Shown piece by piece: positions 14,894 through 29,131 of a stretch of DNA of 64,000 bases. How positions within the stretch are numbered: position 1 is the stretch's first letter; the number at the start of each line of letters is the position of its first letter. The stretch spans positions 29,223,213-29,287,212 of the forward strand of contig NC_065531.1 in the NCBI RefSeq assembly GCF_020184175.1, in the 5' to 3' direction. Both the position numbers and the translations under genes were made by a program. This stretch comes from Aphis gossypii. Taxonomy: Eukaryota; Arthropoda; Insecta; Hemiptera; Aphididae. The notes beneath the pieces were generated by a model. It was not told the DNA's origin, made no database searches, and worked only from the letters and a program-made list of their open reading frames with translations.

Positions 14894-14930
14894 ATGTATA
14901 TGTGTGTGTGTGTGTATGTGTGTGTATATT
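14894..14930. repeat. TG/TA microsatellite
   Basis: TATATG followed by interrupted TG units, within the probable 3' UTR of the FAM43-like gene. Confidence 0.8.
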
Positions 14931-15565
14931 TGTATGTGTTACTAGGAGGAATGAAAGGATAGACCAACAGAAGGACGTAAGAGTAGGAGTGTTTCGTTGA
15001 GCCTTTGCAGACATTTTATTGTCTTGGATGAGGAAGTAAAGCATACGATTAATACCAAATGAGGTGCTAGATATAATTTATCGAATTAGACTTTTGGTTA
15101 TATTATATTGAGCACTAGTTTCTGTTTAGATAGAGGTGTGGGCCCACCCTATACCTATTAAAATATATATCATATTTACTTTCACATTTTATTATCATCG
15201 TGTACTTTTTATTTTACCTGTTCGAACAAAATACGCGACTCTTTAAAAATTTAAAAATTGTAATATTTTAAATACACTTAGTTTAGCAACCGACGCTTTT
15301 CATATATTTTTTTTAATTTTTGTAAAACTTCATTATTATAAAATGTCAACCGACGTTCCTATGACCTTTTTTTAATGGTAGATTTTTATTTTAATGGAAA
15401 TCAGAGTCGAACAAAAATTGCTTAAAACCGTTTGTACGAGTATACTATTAGCGTAGATATAATATTTTTTATAGGTAAGTTTTATTACGTTGTGTGAATT
15501 CTACCTAGCTGTACCAAACTGATTATCGGGATTAAACAATATTATATTTATTAAACTGAAATTAA

Positions 15566-15571
15566 AATAAA
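15566..15571 (+). terminator. Candidate polyadenylation signal AATAAA
   Basis: First canonical hexamer downstream of the FAM43 stop codon, in an A-rich context. In a genome this AT-rich such hexamers are common by chance, so it is a candidate only. Confidence 0.35.
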
Positions 15572-18437
15572 GCCGTTTATTATATTACGGGTGTATCTCA
15601 GATAATAAAATAATTATTAATTCTTTGAACCCAAATCAATATGATATGTGATGTACTGATGCGTCTAGATAGAATAAATACGAAAATAGAAATGTTAAAC
15701 TATTAGGTAATATAGATATCACATAAATACATATATATGTTACGTAAGTATATTATTATATTGCTGCGCAATGTTAATTAAGAAAATTATCTGATTATTT
15801 AGACTTGTTTGAAATATTATCTCGTTCGTTAATGAACTTGAAAAATCATAATTTAATGTTTTTATTTTATCAAATTATATTCTACCAAAATGCAATTTGT
15901 ATGTTAGATTATTACGTATTACCTACAATACGTGTGTGTGTGTGTGTGTACCTATAAAGTAACCATGTAATATTTATAAACGATTATTATTTTGTAAAAC
16001 TCATCATTATTAATTGCATTTGTATTTTATTTTATTATTATTATTTTTTTTTTTAAATATTTTTTTTTTTTTTTTTGATAGTTGAATTAAATTGTTATTT
16101 AAAAAAGAACAAGTTGGTCGTAATATTTTCTTATCCTTTTTGACGTCTTTTCTTGGTTTATATTGACGAATTGTTACACTATTATTCCTAATATCATCAT
16201 CTGACTGCCGTTGTTTCCGCCATGATGGACTAAAATGTAATACTGTGCAAAATAACAATAATATTACTATGCACAATATCGTAAAAAATATCGTCTCGGA
16301 AACCGCAACAATTCGACAACAACGGATCGATATCGAATAACTCGATGACCGCGACTGGGGCGTGGATTTCGGACTCTATACATGATATTCATTTCCGAAC
16401 GTATCGTAGGTAATATTATTATTTATTACCATATTTTTTTCCGACCAAACACGCGTCGTAGGGCTGATAATATACGAAATAATACATCGTAATGAACTAC
16501 ACCTTTGTGGGTTTGCGCTCGTTCGTCGTATACCTTCGGGACATTGTTTTGCAATCGCGCGGCGCCGCCTGGACGGAATAACAAGTCCATCTATTTCGTG
16601 TCGTAGTACCTAAAATAATATTATATTAGTCCAGCCAGTCCAGGGATAAAATTTATATGTCCTTAAAAATACTGGCTTATGCATTTGTTATAAAAAAAAA
16701 AATATTCAAGTGCAATAATTATGCATTAAAAAAAAAATATATACGCTAGTCATAGATATTATAGTAGATAAATACCAATTATTATATAAAATACGATCGG
16801 GATAGTCATCGATAATTATTATACATGTGATCAATAGATATTAAAATATGACGTGGGATATTCAACATCTCCTCGAGATCTGACGGGCATAATTATATAC
16901 TATGTATAATTCGCACATAATATAACTCTGGTCGTGATAATATCACTGCAATATGTGTATGCAAATAATGTACACATTTTATGATTTTATTAATTTATTC
17001 TAATCCGGTCTGGCGCAGTTAATCGTGGAAATGTATTGCGAAGTACGCGTGTCGGACGACGTTGTAAATTCGCGGAATCTGAATCATCCGAAAAATATGG
17101 CAATATACACATTCAGATTCAGTAGTAAGTATAGTATATAAAATATTTTACTTTTTGTGGGTCCGATGTAATGACGGTGGGAAAATCTCTCGTGGGAAAC
17201 TATATAATACATAATTTTACTACCTACGTATAATATTATACATGGGTTATAAAGTATTAGTCGACGCATGTGTGTAAATGTCCTTATTTTTCGTGACACA
17301 GTAACTACGATATAGGGGTTGGCCTAAAATATACCCAAAGATCTTTTTTTACCGCTGAGGTGCATATAAAAACTAATGAGTTCTTTGGCGCCATTGCATT
17401 AAATACAGATACCTACAACGTGTCTCGCCGTACTAATGCTTTTTGAAAAGTTATGACCGAGGCTACGTGTGACGTGAATAATAATTATAATTAGACTTGC
17501 TCACGGGATATTTGTTATGCCAAAATTCGAAATTCAAAATTCAAATACTTTTATATGTTTGTTGAGTTTGATCACTTAAACATCTAAGATAGCCCAGCTT
17601 AGATACGAAGTCGAAGCTCGTCTTCCACCGTCAGTGTCAAAAATTCTGAAAATATAGCACTCTAAGACTTTGTTTATGTATCCGAGAAAGTTGTTACGCG
17701 ACGATTCGCCCACAGATAAAACGAATTATGTATTGTGTGGTTAGCTACTTGAACCATTATTATGCATAATATAGAAAATCTGTTGCTATAAAACACTGTG
17801 CGGAACGTCATACAATTATTACTATGCCAGCTGTGGTGGCTTTCGCAGATAACTACCGCTATAATAGTCCACGTGTAGTAAAGGTGCTCGGCAAACGCAA
17901 TAACGCCGAATGAAAAAAAAAAACTCAAACTGATAAAGTCACTATATATGCTACACAAGTGCAATAGAATTTTTTTCTTGGGTGGCTGAACGGTTGAACA
18001 AATTTATAGCAACCCGAACCGTGGGTAGCAAAGATCTACACCCTCCTCCGATAGTTTGCATTATAAAACGACATTTTACATCCTACGAGATAATTACTAA
18101 GACAATCCTGGATCTCCACATTTAGTTTTTCCCAGTGAGGACTATTAATCTTTTTGATATTAATTCAAATAAAAACTGTATACCGCATTTTATTGATACA
18201 TTGACATTATTATACTGCTGCAGGGTTGTTCCGAGAGGGTGTGTAGAAGTGACACCCATATTTTAACACGAAATAAATTACAACACTAATGAGAAACGAT
18301 AAATAAGTAGTCATAACCAAAGTTTTTGGTACTATAGATAAAATCAAAAAGAAAATAACCAAATAACCACTAATGGATGATACTACGAATTACGGCAATA
18401 AGTAATAACTAATAACTAATAAGTAATCAGTGCATTA

Positions 18438-18820
18438 TGTTTTTTTCGCTCTCTCTCTCTCTGCAGACAAACGCTATACATACCAAAATTAAATTTAGTT
18501 GAATAAATTGTGTATATTATTAATTTTAATAAAATATTATAATTAATTAATAGTGTTTTTATCTAGGTACATTAGCTTTTCTATGATATTTTAATTTCAC
18601 TGTACTAAGAAAATGTTTAAATTCTAATAATTTACATATTAGGTACCTGTATACTTTTTGTAATTCGTATACAAATAATTAAAATGTCACATAGCTTCTT
18701 AACATATTATGATAATTTACTTATTTTTAATGAGTTTAATAATAGATCAATTTAATTTAACACTTTTAAGTTATAACAAAAACAATATTTGGTGCGCGTG
18801 GTTCAGAGAGAGAAAACAAA
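18438..18820. repeat. Possible degenerate palindromic repeat with CT/GA tracts at its ends
   Basis: A CT microsatellite (ctctctctctctctgcagacaaacgc, 18449-18475) and an inverted-like partner (gcgcgtggttcagagagaga, about 18793-18813) lie about 330 bases apart. Similarity inside the arms is weak. It could be an old MITE or a chance pairing of low-complexity tracts. Confidence 0.25.
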
Positions 18821-19555
18821 TTTAGTATTGACATACTCTTAATTAATCATACATTTTAATGTCAAGTATAAATAAGTAGTAGATAACTCTCAATGTGTTT
18901 AATTTACCCTGTTATTGCAATTATTTAGGTTTTAGTGATTTCGATAAAAAAAAGTTTATTAATAAGCTAAACCACACCCACCCAAATTACACCTATGCTC
19001 CGCAGAATGTTAGGTTTTGAGTGCCCCAATGTCGTCAATGAGTAGATTACTGAATGTACAAATTAAATTAAAACCGAATAATAAATAAATACATAATAAT
19101 ATGAAAAACAATTATGAGCATTGACATTCTTGATAGCCTCCATTCCTAAGGATATTTTATAATTTATTATAATAATTTAAGTATTTTTTTTTTTATATTA
19201 ATAAGTACAGTAGGATTATGTTCAACGTGTGCCAAAAAAAAATCGCATAATGTAATATTAAATAATATAAAAATACTCATTTTTTCAACCTGAAGGTTGT
19301 TTGCTACGACTCTAATACTCCGTTATAGTCAATTGCTCGCCTTTTATTTTAATTCATTAAAAGTTTTTACTATTTCATCACTTTCAACCTAACCTATACA
19401 AGGACACCCTGCAGTTCTCATTCCTCCAAATAAGCTTTCTATAATTATATTATGTAGCACTTTTGGGTGTCTCTAACCTCAGTATATGTCCAGTCAAATG
19501 TCTTATTTTAATCGTATTTACGAATATACACATTTTCTTTAACAATTCCATGCAA

Positions 19556-19623
19556 AGCCTTAGCCAGGGTTGTATTTTGGGAGAGGTTCGGACTCCATGG
19601 ACTCCTCTGGCTACGTCTTTGAT
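19556..19623. repeat. Short hAT-type MITE remnant
   Basis: agccaggg near the left end and ctctggctacg near the right end are imperfect inverted copies around a core with gagaggttcggactccatggactcctct. The layout resembles CAGTGGCGTAGCCAGAGG-ended hAT MITEs of insects, but the terminal CAGTG is lost and no target duplication is visible. Family assignment is from memory of the motif. Confidence 0.4.
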
Positions 19624-22261
19624 TTCAAGTACTTTTTCAATCGTTTTCTAGCTTCATATTTCAAATGTAAGTATAAGTATCAAAACTAAAAATATAATCA
19701 ATATTGAACTACTAAATAATTTACAAATCTCTTTAATTTTGACAAATTCTTTAACTGTTATTGATAGAAATTAAAACTTCAATATCATTGAAGATTTGAG
19801 CATTTTTTTTTTGTGGTACAAAAATGTTTGTTTGCAGACGCATATATAAAACAAATAAAAGCCTACACAACACCGTTAATTCAATATACGCATTCATCGT
19901 TGCATTCAGAATCCAAAACAACTCAAGACGATCTTTTATCTTCGAGCAGTAAAAGGCGTTACGTACTAATAACGTATACCTACTGTGCCAAACGTCGATA
20001 CATGGATTGCGTTTAAACTTTAAACACTTTATTATACACTATCATGGTATGGTAAGTGATTTCAATCGCTCGAGTCTTCGTTGCGAATTCGCTATTTATA
20101 TTTTTATTGCACGTTGCGAATAGTGCACGCGTGATGTGTTGATTTATATAATAGGTATTATAGCATTACCTATAGTTTATTGTCGCTGTATGTGTCATAC
20201 ACGCATACTTAACATTATGTATACGATTTAACGTAATTAAGATAATATAACCCATAATACATATGTTGTTATTGGATTAAATTCTACACGCCGTTTGAGT
20301 GTTTGATCTACGTGACAATATATTATACATAATATATAATATTATATACAGTATATTGTATTATTATATGGGTGGATGCTTGAAAATTAATATCATTAAT
20401 ACCCATAACGTGGTGTAATGTAGAAAGACAAATATTTGTACTAATAATAACGCAAGTTAGATAACTATTGTGACCCGGCGATGAGTGGGTACTAAAAGAG
20501 GCACTATTATATTATTATCAAACACCTATATTGACAATAATAATTCGGTGCCTAAAATTTCTCAAATTCCGTATCATGCCGTATATAATACTGAAACAGT
20601 ATGATATTATGTTATCTTATAGTAAGCATTTGTGTAATAGTGTATGTGTACTGTGTATAAACAATCAATGATTACGTAAGAATTTTAAAATCAATTTTAC
20701 TAACTTTTGATGATAGCGACGTGGAACTAGGAAGATTGAATGTTGAGAAAGTTTTGAAGCGGATATACTCACGACGATGGAAGTATGACAGACTTATAGC
20801 AGCCGATTTTTTCAGTCGAGGACAGCAACTGTAATGTAATTGAAGTCAAGTTAAGTGTAAAATCATAAATAAAAATTCTCATATCTTAGGCCTCGTTCAT
20901 AAAGGAAACTTCTGTAAGCCACAATATTAAACAATAAAAATAACAGTGGTGTAGGTACTATGCTATGAAGAGGACGTACCAATACTTTACATAATATGTT
21001 ATAATATTCTGTAACATACTTAACTGATCTTGCATGGCTTTATTTGTGATAAATTTAATGTTGTGGATTTACATCAGTTTAAACTCCGTTAACTCCGGTA
21101 ACTGTGTAAGGTAAAAGATATTTTATTATTTATAGGTACTAAAAAACATACATGACAATTTAAAAAAAAATCCGATCAAGTAATAATGTTTTCCATTTTT
21201 ACACTTTTTAATCCCCTTGGGGGTTGGATTTTTAAATCCTTTCTCAGTGAGTTTCTACGTCATAAAATAAAACTACAGACCACATTTTATACCCATAGCT
21301 TAAGCGGTTTCAACTAGGCCATGATGAATTAGTGAGTCAGAACATGTTATTTTTTATATATAGATTATAGATACCTATATTTACGGGAACGTCATTTCAC
21401 CGCCCACTGGCGATAAAAGTAATATATTTTGAAAATATTTTCATGATAAAATCGAACAAAATAATGTTATTTACTTAGTAAAATGCTAATAATAATAATA
21501 ATGTGTCATACACGTGTATATCATTTTTTAATAGATAGATTAAGTATTATTTATGTATTAAATTCTATAAATAACTCCAGAAATATTATTAAAAATTAAC
21601 TACAAAGTATAGTTTTATTTACTATTGCTTACAGTACACCTTCGTGATAAATTATTTTGATAAAATATATTTCAAATAGCTTTTAACTTTAATTTACGCA
21701 TTTCCAAATTTTATTTTCAAAAACCTTCTACTTTGTATAGTGTACACTCGACTTAAAAAAAAATACGCATAGGTGAGCCGGATTAGAGCCACGCCTGTGA
21801 GAAGTATCTATGCACTCCTATGTAAGACATACCTCGTGCAAGTAAACCGATAGTATTTTCCCTGGTCATGAATAATAAAATATGTAGTATATAAAAATTG
21901 TTTTCACGGTCTGTATACTTGCGTTTAATATCACGATGAAATGTAATAATATTATGTACCGTGGATCGCACGTACGCAGTACGCACACGGTCTTCCGCTA
22001 TTATTGTGTAATAACAATAATAATATCAATGTATGACGATATAGGTCCATATATAGGAAGGAGGGTTCAGATGCTTAGACAGAGTTAGGACGTTAAATAT
22101 GCGGAAATCGGCGAACTCGACGATTACATATTATACGTACCCATATTATATCATAATATACCTATAATAATAATAGTGATGATATTATATTTTAATATGC
22201 ATTTTTGTTACCAATGATAACGATTACCTATATTATGATGATATACAAGTAAGCACGTCTC

Positions 22262-22284
22262 CTCGTCGAGTGAAAGTCGACGAG
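22262..22284. other. GC-rich 8-bp hairpin
   Basis: ctcgtcga (22262-22269) pairs exactly with tcgacgag (22277-22284) around loop gtgaaag. It has higher GC than its surroundings. No terminator or known RNA motif recognised. Confidence 0.6.
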
Positions 22285-23790
22285 AGTTTAAAAAAATACT
22301 ATACGTATATAATATGATATAATGATATTCTTATATAGGGCATTCCAAAGTAACATATTATAATATGCGTATATTTAATTTTCATTGTATTAAAATATAC
22401 TGGAGAACAGGAACGGAGAGAATGACCTGCTGGCACAGTGGCACATAATATATAAATATTATAGATTACATTGGATAAACGCGTCCGGTATTCTAGCTAT
22501 AACGCAAAACGTTTATACCTACTGATAAAACTGCAGTGTGTACCGATATAACAATTTAATATTGATAATATTGAACGTATTAAAATAAACTTAACAGTTT
22601 ATATCTCTTCTGCTGAGCATCGATTTCTGACCGTGATGAATTATAGAAACATTTTCGGCGGACGATGGCTGATTTATGTGGAAAAAAAAGAAAGACGAAT
22701 AAGAATAATGCTAAATAAACGTTGAATATTTTCAATAATACGGCCGTTAAATAAAATTCCGATCCCTCTCCACCGTAACCATTTTTAACTGTCCTCATAG
22801 TGTATACGCATCACTGGAACACTTATAATAACGTATACACTTAATATATACCTCTGACTATTATATATTGATAGGTACAATCCTCCGAAGACTTATGGTT
22901 ATCGAAATACGCGTATAGCAGCTATAATTTCATGACCTATGCATAGCGTGTAGGTATATATATATTATTACATTGCATTGGTGTATTGAGGACTCCAGTG
23001 AATTAACACGTGGCTGACGGCCTGACGCCTACATGTGTGTGTATGTGTATTGTGGGTGAGAGGAACCCGACGAGCAATGATCGTTTATACATATACCTAT
23101 ATATGATGTACCTCTATGTATATTATATATATATATATCGTAATATGTGAATAGGAGATTTACGTACCTTAATATTATTATTATTATAACGATAATAATG
23201 TTATGATATCGCATGTAGGTAAATAGGAGTGTCCAGCGGCCGATGCCAAGTCGCATACGCGCCGAGCTACGAACATCGCAACGTGGCGCGTACAAAATAA
23301 TAATAATTAATACGGTAAAAAAAAAAACGAGCGTGAGCATGCGTAAATATATAGCAGATGAATAATATATGGGTACATATTATAATATATGTGGCATACA
23401 GGGTCATCCGAATTATTCGTTTTAAAAACTCGGTGAGAATTTCATTGACATCTCTTACAGTCCGTGTATAATACCTACACGTTTCGTAACGTGAAATTTG
23501 GACGCCTACCCTAAACCGTGAATACGTAACGTTACATTTGTCTAGACACATTCTGTACACCGTGTACAACGCAACTATATATTAAATTTGATAATATACT
23601 TAGCCCGACGGACGCGTTGGTCACATCATCACATGGTAAGAATTTCTCTCAATCGTTATTATACGTTTTAAATCACTAAAACACATTTATTATGCAATTA
23701 GTGTTCGTAGTTACGATCACTTTAAAAATGCATATAAATTTAATTTGCTTATTTACAGTTTACACGCAGAACATTAAAAATTAAATTATT

Positions 23791-24110
23791 GTGCATTATT
23801 ACACAATAAAATTAATAGGTTTGATGTTGGACTGTAATTTCAGATGGAAATGTCATTTATCACATTTCAAAATTCGCTTAAGGACAATTATTTATAAATG
23901 TTTGTGTATAGTTTGGACAATATTATATCCAACGCGGATAATATTAAAATTGTGTATATATCAGTCTATACTAAAATATGGTATACAAAATTATTTGAAG
24001 TGGTGGTGCTGCTGCTCAAAACACTTAAACCACTTCATATTTTACAGCGTTTTTCGAATTTGCTACAATAATCGGGTCGGTTATACAAAAAAAAAAAAAA
24101 AATGGTAAAG
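23791..24110 (+). pseudogene. Decayed non-LTR retrotransposon reverse transcriptase fragment (jockey-like)
   Basis: A 105-codon open frame carries two blocks typical of the C-terminal part of LINE reverse transcriptases. GLMLDCNFRWKCHL matches the LGxxLDxxLxWxxHL block, and ILKLCIYQSILKYGIQ matches the LxxYQSILxxxxYGIQxWG block. Just after this the similarity moves to another frame near 24015-24065 (LKPLHILQRFFEFAT, resembling the family's LxxLQxxQxxxLR segment), so the copy is frameshifted. The catalytic YxDD part would lie upstream and is not seen; the fragment is 5'-truncated. An A14 run at 24086-24099 interrupts the frame. This is a dead relic with no expected function. The exact clade (jockey versus a related LINE) is uncertain. 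Confidence 0.7.
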
Positions 24111-24969
24111 ATATGAAATATGAATATACATTCTTTTTAAATCTGTTGTATAAAAAATATGCTATATCTTTTAAATAAGCATTTTTTTTCTAGTTTAGAT
24201 CCTTTAATAATAAAATACAAGGATTTAAAATTTGTTTTAAAACCCGACTTATTTCAAGAATTGTCTGAATAATAATTTTAAGAAAAATCTGAGAATAAAT
24301 AATAATATTTTAATATAAGTAAAACTTTTATCATTTTTGTTTATCTAAAATTTAATGATATAAAAAAACTTATTTCATTTATGTATACAAAATATATTTA
24401 TATATGTATGGGTGATTGCAATAAACTCTCGTAGTTTTAATGATCTGTACAATTTTTGATCGTAAACTTTCCTGCCTTTACAAAAACTTAATTTGTACAT
24501 TAAAATTGCATAGTATTCTTATCATTATAATTTAAAGTTTTTATTAATATGAACTTACAAATTTAAAAAAAATCACGTATATAAACGTAGATAAATCGAT
24601 TATTAATTATTGATTATATTGTATTTTATATATTGTTTAATAATTGTTATTATTATTTATCACGTATAAACAATTTCTCTCATTATACAGATCACGTTAG
24701 ATGAATACTGTCAATCGATAGTCGATTAAAAAATCAGTTAATCTACTACTATTTTTAGACTATAGTATTATGCTAAGTAAGTACTCAGTATCTGATAAGC
24801 AATATGAATACTTAAGGTAATAAACCTGTACAATAGACAGTGGTAACTTAAATAATTCTGAGGCGAGAAAAATCTTACTGTGCGACCAACGATGGGTTAA
24901 CACTCATCGTGAAATCTATTTGTTAGTTGTGTATAATATATTGTCTTATAATATTGTATCTATGTATGA

Positions 24970-25025
24970 CAGGTCCGGATTTAGGCATAAATATGGTGGG
25001 CTCAACAATGCGACACCCGCTGTGG
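24970..25025. repeat. Possible hAT MITE end (one terminus only)
   Basis: caggtccggatttaggcata followed by ggtgggctcaac and tgtggcatttt resembles the terminal part of insect hAT MITEs that begin CAGGGCCGGATTTAGG. No matching inverted end was found nearby, so it is a fragment or a chance likeness. Confidence 0.35.
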
Positions 25026-25622
25026 CATTTTACGTTAAGGAAAACCGAAGTGGATTAATGTATCAACCTATGTCGGATAAGTATATCCTACACCGGTGAA
25101 AGTTCTTTTTCTCAATTGGAACATAAAACAACAAAAACTGCAAACATCTGCGATGACGCAGTGATGCCTACTTCGTATTATATACAAATTTAAATGAACT
25201 GTGGAAAAGGATATTTTAAAAACAATTAGGTTTTTTGTTGTTGTTGTTTTATTGAAATGTTTGCACAATACACACACATAATAATGATAAGATTAAGTAG
25301 GTATTCATTATTTAAAATCTATTAATATGCAATATATATAAATTATTATAATTTATCAATAATAAAATATGCAGTATTAATTAAATGGCACTTACACTAA
25401 TGATAATTCGAATAATATAGGTACCTACTGTAGACGGAAAATTATTTATAATTGTATCGAGGCCTAAGTAGAAATACAATGCTATTATAATATAAATTCC
25501 TAATGGATAATTCAATTAATGGAACTAGGATAAGGTACTTTAAAAATTTAGAACATAGAATTCACGGACAGTAGCTACAACTGTGCAGGTATTTAACGGG
25601 TACGGTGGTGTGTGCGTACGAG

Positions 25623-25699
25623 TATATAAAAGAAGGTTCATAACGTGTTGTATCTGCAATTATTATTGAACCAATTAATTGTACAAGATTTGGGTAAGT
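25623..25699 (+). promoter_or_regulatory. Candidate core promoter and short first exon
   Basis: tatataaaag at 25623-25632 is a good TATA box. A start about 30 bases on (near 25655, tatctgcaatt) would give an untranslated exon of about 40 bases ending at a perfect donor, GTAAGT (25694-25699). No downstream coding exon was recognised, so this is a suggestion only. Confidence 0.25.
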
Positions 25700-26765
25700 A
25701 GCATATTATGATTTTATATCATATTGTTGAGAGTAGCAGTGACTTTGTGTTTAAAATGTAGTAAATGTACTGTTAAGTCTATAGTAAGAATTTTATATAC
25801 ACATTTTATGTACCTATATCTTATATAATTTATATTGTTATTATAGTCACCACTTTAACAGTCGTGACACACTGTCTATTTGTATATTATAAAATTTAAT
25901 AGTATGGCTGTTAAAAATGTATTTAGATAATTGCAAAAAAAAAAAATAGCCACTTAATTTTTGTATACTGAATCAACGATTATTTTCTGTGTATTTATGT
26001 ATAGTAAAGAGTAAATGATAAGGATACAAATAATGTAATAAAATTTTTGAGTACTATATAAAATGTATTTATTATTTACGTATGTGGTATGCGTAAAGAC
26101 AAAAATAAGTAGTTAAAAAGTATTTATGTATACACCAGTGCATTAAATAAGACAATAAATTACACACGATAAATTAATACAATAGATAATAAAATATAAA
26201 AAATCAAACGGTAAAATTTTATAAATCGTCAAATCATTTTATGAAACAAAAAAAAATATTATTAATAAATTATGATTAACTAAATTAGAGAAATACACAA
26301 AAAGTATTCGAATAAAGTATAGAATAATATTTTTTTCGTTATTCACATTTGTGGAGGACTATTACATAATATTAAAAATGTGACAATATATTAATACTAT
26401 ACAGTATAGTCATAGCCCATTACGTTTTTCTACGGTTTATCATATAAGTTAAATGAGAAATTACGGCTACTTGAACCTGTATAGCACCTTCTGAAACACA
26501 GGCGCACGTATCCGTTCCATTAAAATGCATATTATTTATAGTTTATACTACCTACATAAGTTGACGTGGACTCATATATTTAACGATCGACCGTCATCCG
26601 AAAAAAAAACATTTGTTCTATTGAGTACCCATCCGCAATATGCCAACATCTAAATTAGAAGTTTTATACAGTAGTAGCGAACACGCGTCTCAAGTGGGGT
26701 AAGTGAATGGTAGTGTCTTTTCGGGACACTTTACAAGTATTTTAATATTTATAGGTACCTATACA

Positions 26766-27300
26766 GAGTGATTCACCGAGAATGTTCATTTTTTGTTTAA
26801 ATTCAGTAATAAATTTATTAACATTTTAATTTTTGAATATTTTAAGTACATAATATGTAGACCGTGTTTTAAAAGTATTGAAATTTCTTATACTATTTGA
26901 CGAATGCCCTATAATGGTGATGTAAATTTTTGGTTTTGAAATGAGAACTCTCCTTTTTGATTAAAAATTTTGATGCATACTTATATCACCTCTATCTAAT
27001 ACAAAATGAAATTTCATACGAGTAGTTTCTCAGTCGTTTAAATGTTTGTACTAAGGATAATGATTCTAAAAAAATGTTTCTACAAGCCCATTATCATGGA
27101 TCTATTATCCTTAGTGGTTGATACACAAAATTAAATAACTTAAAAACCCACGTACTTGTTCAAATTTTGATTAAGATATGATACAATTTTCAGAAAAAAT
27201 ATCTGCTAAATTATTTACATTTAAGGTTACACAAAAGGGAATTCTCGTTAAAATAAAAACAGAAGTTTGTATTACCACAGGACACCTTTTAAGTAGTACA
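26766..27300. repeat. Interspersed repeat copy with internal hairpin
   Basis: The segment starts gagtgattcaccgag and ends near accacaggacacctttt. It has a 12/12 inverted repeat inside (actaaggataat 27050-27061, attatccttagt 27104-27115). Its right-end motif ccacaggacac recurs reverse-complemented at 34768-34778. This resembles a repeat common in aphid genomes; the limits are approximate. Confidence 0.4.
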
Positions 27301-29131
27301 AGATAACATCTCGAGAACTTTAAAATAGGATAATATTATTAAAGTATATTTCAACAATTCAAAAATCAGATTTTGACAAACTACATTATTGAAGAAGAAG
27401 ACCCCCTCGTCGTTCACCCCAAACACGCTCGTGTACATTAATAATATCATCGTTCGTCGTAATAACAATAAACAATATAATAATAGCAATAAAATGACGA
27501 TCATCTCTATAAATCGAAAACATATAAAATTCATCACACTCGAACGCCACCGCACGCTGCGAGATTATTCGCGGGATACCGATCCGATTTTGTCTGCACT
27601 GTTTGTTATATAGGTGCCTGCACACAAAACCTCTGTTCATCTAGGCTACGGCGAAACGCCGACTGACCAACCTGTGGATCTCCACCGTTCTCGCGGAGCA
27701 CCGTCTGACCGTGACTGCGACTATATCATATTATTATCCGTACCGAAGCTGCAGTGCATTATTATGTTCTATAGTTCTGTACACGATACAACGCGTAATT
27801 GTACCGATTTCGACGTATATTAATTTTATCGTTTCGATCGACTGTCGTCCATTTACTGTCTACAATGTATATGTTTCATCGGAATCGCTGCAGCATAGTT
27901 GCGTACTGCCCGTGCAATATATTTTTATGTTCTACTACGTTATAATAATAACGTATAATATTATATTATTGTATAGTATAAAGATACATCCTGCCCTATC
28001 CTCGAGGTCAGGTAGGTCGATAATTTTACTACGATTTTTCCACAAGCCATAATATCGCTATCATATTATATAATAATATACCTTTAAAAAAAATAATAAT
28101 AATAATACGCATAGTAAACTGTGCTCGAAAACACTGATGGTTTACGACAAATTAATATTTCTAATCAATTGTTGAAATTGAACTTTTTAATATATTTAAA
28201 AAGAAAACAATTTTCTTAACGTATCCTTAATGTTTTATAACTTTGTAATTTAATTTTAATGTCAATTTCTTTTTGTATTTTTTCTACGTTGTTTATTAAC
28301 GTTTTTCTGATAATTTTCACTTTTTACTTTTCAATTTAACTATAGTATCCGAGTCTGACTGTTAAGGTTACACGATTATAATAGCCGTATATGTAATTAT
28401 TGCGGTAACATATTGTATTTTCTTCGGATACGCTAAATACCTATTTATATACACGTATATATTATGAACCATAATTATACGAATTGATCCTATTAAAAAA
28501 GTATAATAATTATATAGTAAAATGATTGGCTACCACAAATCTATTTGGTCACGATGAAATTCAGGGTTAATATAGTATAGGTTTAATGTAAATAACTCTT
28601 ATGATAATATTTAACATGGCTGGTAGAATATTCTTAAAAAATGATCGACTTACCTAACCTTTGGATAGACGATAGGTAACTTTATTATAAAAATATAAAT
28701 GTATTATAATCTCATGGCATACCAGAAATACTAAAATACAGAGAAAACTACCCCTGCACTAGTAGTGTATCCAGAATTTTACATAGGAGGAGGCGGTTGA
28801 TATTTTGCTTATACAGAATTGGCTTAACTATAATTTTCCGTAAGTTTACCATGCTAATATTGATGTTTTATTTTAGGTTTTCGTTCCTATACAGCTGTAC
28901 GGCTATACAAATTTGTATTTATATTTATAACGTCATACTTGATCATGATAGCCTATTAGTTATCCTTACCATTGGTTTAATATTACGGTTTTCATATTTT
29001 TACTAGCTGTCACCTGAGTTTTCCAACCCCATTAATAGTTGTTTGCAAATTGTGGGTCTGTTTCAAATCCTGAATAGTCGTCTTATAGTTATTTCGATCA
29101 TAAAATTCTATAAACTGCACTTACTTTAAAC

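Larger units (their letters stand above)
14099..15571 (+). other. Probable 3' UTR of the FAM43-like gene
   Basis: AT-rich non-coding sequence after the stop. It contains an ATA-type trinucleotide run (14696-14736) and a TG/TA microsatellite (14894-14930). The first AATAAA after the stop that I can find is 15566-15571, inside ATTAAAATAAAGCC, which would give a 3' UTR of about 1.47 kb. An AATAAA at about 15672 is a second option. The end is inferred, not shown. Confidence 0.4.
15572..23790. other. Gene-free AT-rich DNA
   Basis: Only repeats recognised: a TG run near 15930, the possible palindrome at 18438, the hAT remnant at 19556 and the hairpin at 22262. A CpG-richer stretch lies at 16290-16610. 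Open frames here are Ile/Tyr-rich background. Confidence 0.5.
24111..29131. other. Gene-free DNA with repeat fragments and one GC-richer island
   Basis: Holds the possible hAT end at 24970, the promoter-like site at 25623 and the repeat at 26766. An island at 27540-27740 (gcggagcaccgtctgaccgtg) has ctatataa on the minus strand at about 27605-27612. At 28760 tagtgtatccagaatttt resembles another hAT end without a partner. Confidence 0.45.
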
